NCBI GenBank assembly: GCA_025350945.1
Contig: JANXWW010000259.1
Span: 1 to 23,934 of the forward strand
DNA: 23,934 bases
Reading direction: 5' to 3'
From: Burkholderiales bacterium
Lineage (GTDB): Bacteria; Pseudomonadota; Gammaproteobacteria; Burkholderiales; Usitatibacteraceae
The translations under genes and the position numbers were made by a program. The number at the start of each line of letters is the position of its first letter. Positions within the stretch are counted from its first letter, which is position 1. A model generated the notes under the pieces. That model had not been told where the DNA came from. It made no database searches and saw only the letters and a list, made by a program, of their open reading frames with translations. This document shows positions 1 through 8,850 of the stretch, piece after piece.

Positions 1-347
1 ACATCTTCACGATTTGAATATGAGCCCGGACCCACCCCCGCCAGCAGCGGATTACCAGTGGGTTCCAGTGGTGAATTTACCCCGCCCGATTGCACCGCAT
101 TGCCGGTGAATGCTGCTTCGGCACGCGGCACGGTCACGGTGCGACCATCGTGCAGCAGAAACGATTTCGGTTCGGGCGATGGAAAGAGTTCACTCTTCGG
201 GCCGCCCGCACGCTCGGCTTCCAATGGATAACCTTCGCGCTGGCCTTCACGCTGTAAATAAATAACGAGCCCAAAGAAAAAAATCCAGAAGGCATAAAGG
301 GCGAGCTGCGCTAAATCAATGTAGCTGGTAATTGCACCTGTTCCCAT
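1..347 (-). CDS. puhA: Photosynthetic reaction centre H subunit, partial (3' end outside window)
   Basis: About 115 N-terminal residues are visible; the rest lies beyond base 1. PuhA caps the cytoplasmic side of the purple bacterial reaction centre and helps proton uptake to the QB quinone. The start MGTGAITSYIDLAQ, one membrane helix (about residues 12-31, ending FFFGLVIYLQREGQREGYPLE) and the motif LEPTGNPLLAGVGPGSY near residue 95 are typical of the family. The ATG at 347 follows a clear GGAG Shine-Dalgarno at 355-358. It lies 23 bases after the lhaA stop and is the last gene of the bchFNBHLM-lhaA-puhA unit visible here. This gene order is well known from purple bacteria. Confidence 0.95.
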   Translation of the reverse strand, partial: MGTGAITSYIDLAQLALYAFWIFFFGLVIYLQREGQREGYPLEAERAGGPKSELFPSPEPKSFLLHDGRTVTVPRAEAAFTGNAVQSGGVNSPLEPTGNPLLAGVGPGSYSNRED

Positions 348-370
348 ACTTGTTCTCCTCTTTAAAAAAC

Positions 371-1828
371 TTAACCTGGAAATTCGGTCAGGCCGAATTT
401 TGGTGGAATCGGGTTTTGTGGCGTGGCGCGGTTGCGCACCAACGGCCCGATGATGGCGAGTGTTGCAAACAGCAAAATAATTTCAATCAGATAGACCGCA
501 CCGTAACCTGTGGCAGGGCCAATCAGCGCCTCGCCAAACGCGCCCTGCGTGGCGAAGGCTGAAATCACATCGCGCAGCGCGCCACCTGCCGCAATTGCAG
601 CGCCTGCGGCACATGCCTGCACCGCACCCCATGCGCCCAATGCGAGACCGGTGCGCCCCGAATTTTCAAGCCCCATCGCGGCCGTTAAGGTGCCCACTGA
701 AAACAAGCCGCCGCCAAAACCAATCAGCGTCACGCCGATGCGGAACATGATCGTGGAATCGAGCGGATAGGCAAACATGACTGCGGCAAATGCGAGCGCA
801 CCCAGCAGCACACCAAAGCCCGCCACGCGATAAGGATCGCCGCCTTTTTGTAGCCAGCGCGCGGCCATGGCGAATGCAACCAGCGCGCCCATCGCCATCA
901 TGGCGGTTAATGTGGTGGTCGCGCCCACACCGAGCCCCAAAATTTCTCCACCGTAAGGTTCAAGAATAATGTCCTGCATGTTGAACGCAGCGGTGCCTAA
1001 GCCCAGCGCCACCAAAAATCGGCGCGCACCTTTTTGCGCGATAAAGTCGCGCCATGTTGCGTTAAATTTTGGCCGTGGCACATTCGCTGCGGTCGCGGCA
1101 GGCCTACGCGGTTCCTGCTTCCACAATGCGATCAAGTTGAGGATGCCGGTCACCGCCGCCGCACCTTGCACCACTTTGATCAAACGAAGCTGGGTAAAAT
1201 TTTCCAGCAACATGCCAAAAATAAAACCGCTTGCCACCATGCCAACCAACAGCATCACATACATCAGCGCCACTACGCGTGGGCGCGATTCTTCAGGGGC
1301 TAAGTCGGTTGCCAGAGCCAGGCCTGCGGTCTGCGTGGTTTGTACGCCTGCGCCCACCAGCAAGAAAGCCAGTGCCGCTCCGGCGTGACCAATCCACATG
1401 GGGCCGGTGGTGTCGCCCGATAATAAAATTAGCGCGAACGGCATGATGGCAAGGCCACCGAATTGCAGCAACGTGCCGATCCAGATATAAGGCACGCGTT
1501 TCCAGCCCAATGCAGAGCGATGCGTATCTGATTTAAAACCGACCAGCGCGCGAAACGGCGCAAACAAAAGCGGCAGCGCCACCATCAACGATACCAGCCA
1601 CGCGGCCACGCCCATTTCAACAATCATTACCCGATTCAGCGTGCCAACGAGCAGCGCTGTCGCCATGCCAACAGAGACCTGAAACAACGACAAGCGCAGC
1701 AAGCGACCTAGCGGAAGCTCCGCCGTGGCCGCATCGGCAAACGGCAAAAAGCGCGGGCTGATGCGCGTCCATTCGGTCGCAAATTGTCGGCTGAATGGAT
1801 TCACGAATTTATGCGCACCGCGCTTCAT
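371..1828 (-). CDS. lhaA: LhaA, PucC-family light-harvesting 1 assembly protein
   Basis: A 485-residue polytopic membrane protein of the major-facilitator-like PucC family, with about 12 predicted helices. In Rhodobacter LhaA is needed for assembly of light-harvesting complex 1; whether it moves pigment or acts as a chaperone is not settled. Recognisable blocks are TLNRVMIVEMG (near residue 64), WKRVPYIWIGTLLQFGG and NMQDIILEPYGGEILGLGVG (near residue 285). The second PucC-type gene at 14495 carries parallel blocks. The start ATG shares bases with the bchM TGA (ATGA overlap), and its position between bchM and puhA is the classic one for lhaA rather than pucC. Confidence 0.93.
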   Translation of the reverse strand: MKRGAHKFVNPFSRQFATEWTRISPRFLPFADAATAELPLGRLLRLSLFQVSVGMATALLVGTLNRVMIVEMGVAAWLVSLMVALPLLFAPFRALVGFKSDTHRSALGWKRVPYIWIGTLLQFGGLAIMPFALILLSGDTTGPMWIGHAGAALAFLLVGAGVQTTQTAGLALATDLAPEESRPRVVALMYVMLLVGMVASGFIFGMLLENFTQLRLIKVVQGAAAVTGILNLIALWKQEPRRPAATAANVPRPKFNATWRDFIAQKGARRFLVALGLGTAAFNMQDIILEPYGGEILGLGVGATTTLTAMMAMGALVAFAMAARWLQKGGDPYRVAGFGVLLGALAFAAVMFAYPLDSTIMFRIGVTLIGFGGGLFSVGTLTAAMGLENSGRTGLALGAWGAVQACAAGAAIAAGGALRDVISAFATQGAFGEALIGPATGYGAVYLIEIILLFATLAIIGPLVRNRATPQNPIPPKFGLTEFPG

Positions 1829-2532
1829 GAGTGCGATAACTCCATGGCTTGCGATGTATAAAATCCGCTCGATACGCGGTGCGTTCGCGAGGGGTTCCAG
1901 TTTTGCAGCACAGCATCTTTTCCCAGCAGCCGATAAAGTTTATTCACGCTGACCGGTTCAATCCACGGCGCACGATTGCTGCGTGGAAGCAGGCGGCCGA
2001 CGGCGCGCATCGTGGCCAAGAGCGGCGTCTTTGGTGCGAACGTAAACAGAATCGCGTGTTGCGTGCGCTCCGCCAGGCCCGACAAAACTTTCACGGCGTC
2101 AACATCGGAATAGTGAATCACTGAATCCATGCACACCACATAATCGAATTTACCGAGCTTCGGGTCAAGCATGTCGCCCGACATGAAACGAATGCTGCCA
2201 CCGTTTAATTCTGATGATGAGGGCATGCGTTCTTCAGCGAGTTTCACGAGTGTAGGCGAGAGATCAATCGCGACAACCTCGGCTCCCCGTGCGGCTGTCA
2301 GGACAGAAAGTGCTCCCGTGCCGCACCCAGCGTCGAGGACGCGTGCGCCACGCAAGTCTTGTGGCAGCCAGCCCATGAGTGTCGCGCGCATCTGGTCACG
2401 CCCGGCTCGTACGGTGGTGCGAATACGACCGACCGGTGCGGTCGAGGTTAATTTTGCCCACGCATCAACAGCAGTGCGATCAAAGTATGTTTCGATCTCG
2501 CCGCGCCTGGATTGATAGTTGGTCACAGCCAT
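1825..2532 (-). CDS. bchM: Magnesium-protoporphyrin IX O-methyltransferase BchM
   Basis: 235 residues. It transfers a methyl group from S-adenosylmethionine to the 13-propionate of Mg-protoporphyrin IX, the step after Mg chelation. SAM-binding motif I is VLDAGCGTG (residues 65-73), followed by the acidic end of strand 2 in VVAIDLSP and motif DYVVCMDSVIHY. The N-terminal EIETYFDRTAVDAW is typical of BchM/ChlM. A TTG lies directly upstream, but the ATG at 2532 is preferred: it overlaps the bchL stop by one base (TGATG), a common sign of translational coupling. The gene ends in an ATGA overlap with lhaA. Confidence 0.95.
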   Translation of the reverse strand: MAVTNYQSRRGEIETYFDRTAVDAWAKLTSTAPVGRIRTTVRAGRDQMRATLMGWLPQDLRGARVLDAGCGTGALSVLTAARGAEVVAIDLSPTLVKLAEERMPSSSELNGGSIRFMSGDMLDPKLGKFDYVVCMDSVIHYSDVDAVKVLSGLAERTQHAILFTFAPKTPLLATMRAVGRLLPRSNRAPWIEPVSVNKLYRLLGKDAVLQNWNPSRTHRVSSGFYTSQAMELSHS

Positions 2533-3455
2533 CAATCGAACCCCAGCAAATCAAAAATATCGCGATCTTTCATCGGCTCGAACGTGAGCGGTTCAGTGCC
2601 CGCCCACAGCGATGCCGCGAGACGCATGTATTCTTTTTGGACGGCCAACAACTCAGGCGTTTCTTCCATTTCAAACAGTGTGGATTTTTTCAAACGGCTG
2701 CGACGAAATACATCGAGATTGCCAAACTGCGCCATGGTTTTCAGGCCGACACGCTCATTGAATTTATCGATTTGATCCGTTGCGTCGCTGCGATTCGCAA
2801 TCACGCCGCCCAAACGCACATTGTAATTTTTCGATTTCGCGTGAATCGCAGCCACAATGCGATTCATCGCGAAGATCGAATCAAAATCGTTGGCGGTGAC
2901 AATCAGCGCACGATCCGCATGCTGCAAGGGTGCGGCAAAACCACCGCATACTACGTCACCCAGCACATCAAAAATCACCACATCAGTATCTTCCAGCAGA
3001 TGATGTTCTTTGAGCAGTTTGACGGTCTGGCCCACGACATAACCGCCGCAGCCGGTGCCTGCGGGCGGCCCACCTGCTTCAACGCACATCACGCCGTTGT
3101 AGCCTTCAAATACAAAGTCTTCCAGGCGCAATTCTTCGGCGTGGAAATCAACTGTTTCCAGCACGTCAATCACGGTGGGCACCAAGCGTTTGGTGAGTGT
3201 GAAAGTCGAATCGTGTTTTGGGTCGCAGCCAATTTGCAGCACGCGTTTGCCGAGCTTTGAAAACGCGACCGATAAATTAGATGAGGTGGTGCTTTTGCCA
3301 ATGCCGCCTTTGCCGTAAATCGCAAAAACTTTGGCATTGCCAATTTTTATATTCGGGTCAAGCTGTACCTGCACGCTGCCTTCGCCGTCGGTGGGCTTGC
3401 CCGCCGCTTTGGTGGCGCGCTTGATGTCTGCAAATGGAACGGTGGCGGTGGTCAT
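2532..3455 (-). CDS. bchL: Light-independent protochlorophyllide reductase, ATP-binding iron protein BchL
   Basis: 307 residues. BchL is the NifH-like ATPase that feeds electrons to the BchN-BchB catalytic component, reducing ring D of protochlorophyllide without light. The P-loop GKGGIGKST is at residues 48-56. The two cysteines that bind the [4Fe-4S] cluster at the dimer interface are C136 (in GTGCGGYV) and C170 (in DVVCGGFAAPL). GCDPKHDST is the switch-region motif shared with nitrogenase iron proteins. The length is normal for BchL. It overlaps bchH upstream by ATGA and bchM downstream by one base. The enzyme is oxygen-sensitive by family knowledge, which fits redox control of this unit by PpsR. 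Confidence 0.97.
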   Translation of the reverse strand: MTTATVPFADIKRATKAAGKPTDGEGSVQVQLDPNIKIGNAKVFAIYGKGGIGKSTTSSNLSVAFSKLGKRVLQIGCDPKHDSTFTLTKRLVPTVIDVLETVDFHAEELRLEDFVFEGYNGVMCVEAGGPPAGTGCGGYVVGQTVKLLKEHHLLEDTDVVIFDVLGDVVCGGFAAPLQHADRALIVTANDFDSIFAMNRIVAAIHAKSKNYNVRLGGVIANRSDATDQIDKFNERVGLKTMAQFGNLDVFRRSRLKKSTLFEMEETPELLAVQKEYMRLAASLWAGTEPLTFEPMKDRDIFDLLGFD

Positions 3456-6400
3456 GCGACGGCCTTTTGATTGGTTGCTGTTTTATCAGTAGATGCTGCG
3501 TGAACGCGGACAGGAAACGACTCCACGTTGCTGGTTTCGTAAATGCCTTCAAGACGATCTTCAAGCTCCTCACCTGCACGGCGCAACGCATCTAGCGTGG
3601 CGGCGTCAGGCGACCAGTAGTTGCGGCGCTGCGCTTCGAGTAAACGATTGGCAACTTTTGCTGATGCGGTGGGGTTAAGATCAGCGAGACGTTTGCGCAT
3701 TTCGGGATCAAGCATAAATGTTTCGGTGAGGTGCTGATAAACCCATGGTGCTACTTGCCCGGTGGTGGCCGACCAGCCCATCGTATTGGTCACATGAACC
3801 TCGATCTGGCGCACACCCTCATAGCCGTGTTTCAACATGCCTTCATACCACTTTGGATTCAGCATCCGCGTACGGGTTTCGAGCGCAACTTGTTCCTGCA
3901 GGGTGCGCACGGTGCCTTCGCTTGCGGTTTGGTCACCAATGTAGACGGGAGCGGTTTTAGCACTCGGTCCTTTGGCGCGCTTCACGGCGCGGCTAATACC
4001 GCCGAGTGTGTCGAAATAATTATCAACCGTAGTCACGCCCAACTCGACTGAATCAAGATTTTGGTACGCCAGATCAACACCGGCCAATACGCTTTGCAGC
4101 AATTCAGTTTGCGGTACGGCAATGCCCGCGCGGCCAAATGCGAAGCTCTTGCGGCGCGTGTAGGTTTCGGCGAGCTCGTCTTCATTATCCCAGCGGCTGT
4201 TTTCAACTAGATGATTGACGTTGGAACCATATGCGCCATCGGCGTTGCCGAATACGCGAAGTGATGCGGTTTCTAAATCGCATTTATGTTCAGCTTGATA
4301 CGCCAGCGCATGTTTGCGAATAAAATTACGATCCAACGGCTCATCAGCGCTTGCAGCTATAAACGATGCTTCGGCGAGCAATTTAATTTGCAGCGGCAAG
4401 AGATCACGGAAAATGCCGGACAGGGTCACGATCACATCAACACGCGGACGGCCCAACTCTTCCAGCGGAATTAGCGATGCACCGGCGATGCGCCCATAGC
4501 TGTCGAAGCGCGGCTTGGCGCCTATGAGCGCCAGCACTTGCCCAATGGGGCCGCCTTCGGTTTTCAAATTGTCTGTGCCCCACAATACCACCGCGATGCT
4601 TTCCGGGAAGTCGTTGCCGTCGTCCATGTGTTTGGCGAGTAAGCGTGCGGCCTGACGTGCGCCATCAAGAACTGCAAATGTGCTTGGAATGCGGAACGGG
4701 TCGAAGCCGTGGATGTTGCGACCGGCGGGCAATACATCCGCATTGCGCAGCAAGTCACCGCCGGGTGCGGGACGGATAAAGCGACCATCCAGTGCGCGCA
4801 TTAACGCGATCATCTCGTGATTGCCGCTGAGCAATTTATCTGTGGTGCCCAGCTTCACGAGGGTGGCGATCAGCGCCTCGCTGCGGGGCAAATTAGTAGC
4901 GGTAAAGGCTTCTTCGGCAGTGGCACCCATCACCAGCATTTCTGCACTGGCTTTGGGCAGATCAAGTTCGTGCGACGCCATCGAAATCGACATGAGCGAA
5001 TCCACGCGTTCCTGAAACGACGGCAAACCACCAACCACATGTAGACCATGCGGAATCAAGGTGTATTCGAGCTCAAGCATTTGCGCATTCAGTTTTTCGA
5101 TATTGGCAATCGCCTCAACGCCCCAAAGCGGTTCAGTGGCCGCAAGATCAATTCTCGCCGCTTGCGCTTGAATTAACTCGGCAAGAAACTCCTGTTCGCT
5201 GCTCGATTGTGGTGAAAGACCGCGCCAGCGCTCGATGCTGGCCTTTAAATCGGCCAGGCCCGCGTACAGGCCTGCCTGTGCAACCGGTGGCGTCATGTAG
5301 CTGATAAGTGTCGCACCTGCGCGACGTTTCGCGATCGCACCTTCGCTGGGATTATTCGACGCATACAAATACAGATGTGGCAGATCTGCAATCATGCGAT
5401 CTGGCCAGCAATCGCCCGACATGCCTGCCTGCTTGCCGGGCATGAATTCCAGCGCGCCGTGGGTGCCGAAATGCAGTACCGCATGTGCGCCAAAATCTTC
5501 GCGCAGCCAACGATAAAACGCCGAGAACGCGTGAGTCGGCGCGAACCCTTTTTCGTACAACAAGCGCATCGGATCGCCCTCGTAACCCATCGACGGTTGC
5601 ACGCCCACGAACACATTGCCGAAGCGTTCGCCAATCACGAAAATTGAGCTGCCGTCGCTTTGTTGTTTGCCCGGCGCGGGTCCCCATTGTGCTTCGATTT
5701 GCTTTAGATAGCGTTCACGTTTCACATGATCGTTGGCGGAAATCTTCGTGTGTACGTTGGCGAATGCGCCGTATTGCTCGGCATTGCCATTGACAATCGA
5801 TTTACGCAAATCATCAACTGATGCGGGCACATTGACCGAATAGCCTTCAGCTTTCATCGACGTGAGTGTGTTGAATAGCGATTCGAATACAGCAAGGTAA
5901 GCTGCGGTGCCAGTGTTGCCTGCATTCGGTGGAAAGTTAAACAGCACGATGGCGACTTTGCGGTTTGCGCGTTCTGCTTTGCGCAACGCAATTAATTTCT
6001 CGACACGTGCTGCGATCATTTCGGCGCGCTCAATACAGCGATGCATGTCACGGCCTGTTTCATTCGCTTTAAATGTGCAATTGCGATGGCAACCATTACA
6101 GGCCGCACCGTTGGCATTTGATCTGCCACCGAATACTGTCGGTGATGTCGCGCCATCCAGCTCAGGTATGGCAACCATGATGGTGTTTTCAACAGGCATC
6201 AAACCGCGTTCGGATGCGCCCCATGTTTCGAGCGTCTGGAATTCCACCACATGTGCGGCGATATACGGCACATCCAGGCGAGCCAGAATTTCTTCGGCCG
6301 CTTTTGAATCATTGTAGGCAGGGCCACCGACGAGCGAAAATCCGGTGAGCGAGACGACCGCATCGACGACAACACGGCCATCTTTAAAAAAGAATTTCTC

Positions 6401-7300
6401 AATCGCCGGACGTGAATCCAGCCCCGTGGCAAAGGCGGGGATCACTTTCAAGCCGCGCGCTTCCAGAGCATCAATCACGCCATCATAGTGATCGGCGTTG
6501 CCCGCCAGCATGTACGAGCGCATCATCAAAATGCCGACAGTGCCGCTGGTGACACCCTTGATCGTTGGCAGTGGCAAGGCGTTCGCATGATCGGCAATGC
6601 GACCTTTCATGCGTGGATGATAAACGCCCGTTTCAGGATATTCGACCGGTGCCGCGACCTTCAGCGACCCGCGTAAATGGCGACGCGCGCCATCGGCATA
6701 ACGATCCACCAAGAGGCGAATCATGTTGCCGATATTGTCTTCCGAGCCGCCGAGCCAGTATTGCAAAGTCAAAAAATATGCGCGCACATCTTGTGCCGTG
6801 CCGGGAATAAAGCGAAGTATTTTTGGCAGACGGCGCAGCATTTTCATCTGTGCTTCACCAGCGGTGCCTTGGCCGCGCTTTTTGGTGTTGCCGCGAAGCC
6901 GCTTTAACAACGCCATCGGGCCGGTCGCGGTGCCATCCATTTTGAATTTGCCGATACGCGTCATTTTCATGACTTCAGATGCGGACATTGCGCAGACCAT
7001 CGCATCGCATTGGTCACGGCGCGCGGCGAGTGCGGGTAATACGGGGAGGAAATGATCTTCCATGAATAACATAGACGCGATGATGATGTCGCCTACGGCA
7101 ATATCGGCGAGGCAACGTTCAAGTGCGACCGGATCAGCCGCATATTCAGACGCGGCATGGACCTTCAATGACAAGCCGGGAATGTCTCGCGAAAGCGCGG
7201 CGCGGGCACGGGCGGTGGCACTTGCCAGATGTGTATCCATCGTCACGATCACCACCCGCATGGGGGCGATTTCAGCGACTGAAATGTGCTTTTGCGTCAT
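3452..7300 (-). CDS. bchH: Magnesium chelatase subunit H
   Basis: 1282 residues from the chosen start. BchH binds protoporphyrin IX and, with the BchI/BchD AAA+ motor (not in this window), inserts Mg2+, the committed step to bacteriochlorophyll. CobN/BchH blocks include RVVIVTMDTHL near the N terminus, a cysteine cluster CNGCHRNC, HFGTHGALEFMPGKQ and YASNNPSEG. The open frame extends to 7381, but the ATG at 7300 has a GGAG Shine-Dalgarno about 8 bases upstream, and the family's conserved N terminus begins a few residues later. This start still lies 29 bases inside the 3' end of bchB, so the two genes overlap in different frames. Confidence 0.96.
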   Translation of the reverse strand: MTQKHISVAEIAPMRVVIVTMDTHLASATARARAALSRDIPGLSLKVHAASEYAADPVALERCLADIAVGDIIIASMLFMEDHFLPVLPALAARRDQCDAMVCAMSASEVMKMTRIGKFKMDGTATGPMALLKRLRGNTKKRGQGTAGEAQMKMLRRLPKILRFIPGTAQDVRAYFLTLQYWLGGSEDNIGNMIRLLVDRYADGARRHLRGSLKVAAPVEYPETGVYHPRMKGRIADHANALPLPTIKGVTSGTVGILMMRSYMLAGNADHYDGVIDALEARGLKVIPAFATGLDSRPAIEKFFFKDGRVVVDAVVSLTGFSLVGGPAYNDSKAAEEILARLDVPYIAAHVVEFQTLETWGASERGLMPVENTIMVAIPELDGATSPTVFGGRSNANGAACNGCHRNCTFKANETGRDMHRCIERAEMIAARVEKLIALRKAERANRKVAIVLFNFPPNAGNTGTAAYLAVFESLFNTLTSMKAEGYSVNVPASVDDLRKSIVNGNAEQYGAFANVHTKISANDHVKRERYLKQIEAQWGPAPGKQQSDGSSIFVIGERFGNVFVGVQPSMGYEGDPMRLLYEKGFAPTHAFSAFYRWLREDFGAHAVLHFGTHGALEFMPGKQAGMSGDCWPDRMIADLPHLYLYASNNPSEGAIAKRRAGATLISYMTPPVAQAGLYAGLADLKASIERWRGLSPQSSSEQEFLAELIQAQAARIDLAATEPLWGVEAIANIEKLNAQMLELEYTLIPHGLHVVGGLPSFQERVDSLMSISMASHELDLPKASAEMLVMGATAEEAFTATNLPRSEALIATLVKLGTTDKLLSGNHEMIALMRALDGRFIRPAPGGDLLRNADVLPAGRNIHGFDPFRIPSTFAVLDGARQAARLLAKHMDDGNDFPESIAVVLWGTDNLKTEGGPIGQVLALIGAKPRFDSYGRIAGASLIPLEELGRPRVDVIVTLSGIFRDLLPLQIKLLAEASFIAASADEPLDRNFIRKHALAYQAEHKCDLETASLRVFGNADGAYGSNVNHLVENSRWDNEDELAETYTRRKSFAFGRAGIAVPQTELLQSVLAGVDLAYQNLDSVELGVTTVDNYFDTLGGISRAVKRAKGPSAKTAPVYIGDQTASEGTVRTLQEQVALETRTRMLNPKWYEGMLKHGYEGVRQIEVHVTNTMGWSATTGQVAPWVYQHLTETFMLDPEMRKRLADLNPTASAKVANRLLEAQRRNYWSPDAATLDALRRAGEELEDRLEGIYETSNVESFPVRVHAASTDKTATNQKAVA

Positions 7301-8849
7301 ACAGTGTCTCCACAGTGATCGTCGATACGCCGCGTTCATTGGCAAAACGCTCGGTGTTGCGACGCGCTTTGCCGCGAACAAAAAACGGAATTTTGTTTAG
7401 CTCTTTTTCAGCTTCTGTTGCCCAGCTGGCGACATTTGCCGCTGCTGGTGCGGTAGCGCTGGCACCCATGGGTGCGGTTGTCGTAATAGGCACAGGTGTT
7501 GTGTTTTGCATCGGCTTATTTGCCCCACCCAAATGTGACGGTGCCGCATCGGCGTGGAACTCGTTATCGCCACGGAACATGCCGATCAAATGCTCTTCCA
7601 GGCCCATCATCAGCGGATGAACCCATGTGTCGAACAACACGCTCGCGCCCTCAAAACCCATCTGCGGGGAATAGCGTGCGGGGAAATCCTGCACATGCAC
7701 CGGTGCAGAAATCACCGCGCAGGGCACACCAAAACGTTTCGCAATGTGGCGCTCCATTTGCGTGCCGAGAACCAGCTCAGGTTGCAGTTCAGCAACCTTC
7801 GCTTCGACTTCCAGATAGTCGTCGGTAATGAGCGCCTCAACACCATAAATTTTTGCGGCTTCGCGCACTTCGCGTGCGAATTCACGGCTGTAAGTGCCGA
7901 TGCCGACCACGGTAAACCCCATTTCTTCTTTGGCGATTCTGGCCGCAGCGACGGCATGCGTGGCATCGCCAAATACAAACACGCGTTTGCTGGTGAGGTA
8001 GGTGGAATCCACTGATTTCGCGTACCAGGTGGCGCGCGATGGTGCGCCGTTCAACACGGTACTTGTATCTACATTCACAAGCTTGGCTACTTCGGCAATA
8101 AAGTCACGCGTGGCACCCACGCCGATGGGCACTATTTTTGTAGCGGGCTGAGCGAAGGTGCGCGTCAACCACTGTGCGGCTTGCGAGGCCGTTTCGGGAT
8201 ACATCACCACATTGAATTCAGCCTCACCCAAACGTGTGATATCAGCAGGTGTGGCACCGAGCGGGGCAACCACGTTGATATCGATACCCAGCTGGTTCAG
8301 CAGTTGGGTAATCTCACGCACATCATCGCGATGGCGGAAACCGAGGGCGGTGGGGCCGAGTAAATTGCAGCGCGGACGCTTGCCTTCGGCTCTTGGTACG
8401 CGTGCAGATGGGCTCGCGAGTGCGCGTACTATTTGATAAAACGTTTCAGATGCGCCGTAATTTTCCTTGCGTTGATACGAGGGCAATTCAAGCGGGATAA
8501 CGGGAATCGGCAAGTTGAGCGCTTTCGACAAACCGCCCGGATCATCCTGAATCAATTCGGCGGTGCATGATGCGCCCACGATCATCGCTTGCGGCTTAAA
8601 GCGCAGGTAAGCATCACGCGCGGCAGTTTTGAAAAGTTCAGCCGTATCGCTGCCTAAATCACGCGCCTGAAATGTTGTGTAGGTCACTGGAGGACGTTTG
8701 CCGTTGCGCTCAATCATGGTGAACAGCAGGTCGGCATAGGTGTCGCCTTGCGGGGCGTGCAGGACGTAATGCAGTCCCTCCATCGCGGTTGCGACACGCA
8801 TCGCACCAACATGTGGCGGGCCTTCGTATGTCCAGATGGTTAGTTGCAT
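7272..8849 (-). CDS. bchB: Light-independent protochlorophyllide reductase subunit B
   Basis: 525 residues. BchB pairs with BchN as the NifDK-like catalytic component that reduces protochlorophyllide to chlorophyllide. Starting at the ATG at 8849 gives MQLTIWTYEGPPHVG and puts aspartate at position 36, the residue known to be the unusual fourth ligand of the NB [4Fe-4S] cluster; this supports the start over the open frame reaching 8891. HVQDFPARYSPQMGFEGA is a conserved late block. The last 45 residues (ATEAEKELNKIPFFVRGKAR onwards) form the usual C-terminal PCP_red domain. It begins one base after the bchN TGA, and its end is overlapped by the bchH start. Confidence 0.97.
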   Translation of the reverse strand: MQLTIWTYEGPPHVGAMRVATAMEGLHYVLHAPQGDTYADLLFTMIERNGKRPPVTYTTFQARDLGSDTAELFKTAARDAYLRFKPQAMIVGASCTAELIQDDPGGLSKALNLPIPVIPLELPSYQRKENYGASETFYQIVRALASPSARVPRAEGKRPRCNLLGPTALGFRHRDDVREITQLLNQLGIDINVVAPLGATPADITRLGEAEFNVVMYPETASQAAQWLTRTFAQPATKIVPIGVGATRDFIAEVAKLVNVDTSTVLNGAPSRATWYAKSVDSTYLTSKRVFVFGDATHAVAAARIAKEEMGFTVVGIGTYSREFAREVREAAKIYGVEALITDDYLEVEAKVAELQPELVLGTQMERHIAKRFGVPCAVISAPVHVQDFPARYSPQMGFEGASVLFDTWVHPLMMGLEEHLIGMFRGDNEFHADAAPSHLGGANKPMQNTTPVPITTTAPMGASATAPAAANVASWATEAEKELNKIPFFVRGKARRNTERFANERGVSTITVETLYDAKAHFSR

Positions 8850-8850
8850 A

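Noticed and set aside
2379..3260. Long plus-strand open frame (293 codons) opposite bchL and bchM
   Set aside because: It lies antisense to two clearly identified genes, has a low-complexity His/Phe/Gln-rich translation with no recognisable domain, and arises from the codon bias of the true strand.
7301..7381. Upstream extension of bchH
   Set aside because: It would overlap bchB by 110 bases and adds residues outside the family; the ATG at 7300 has a good Shine-Dalgarno.
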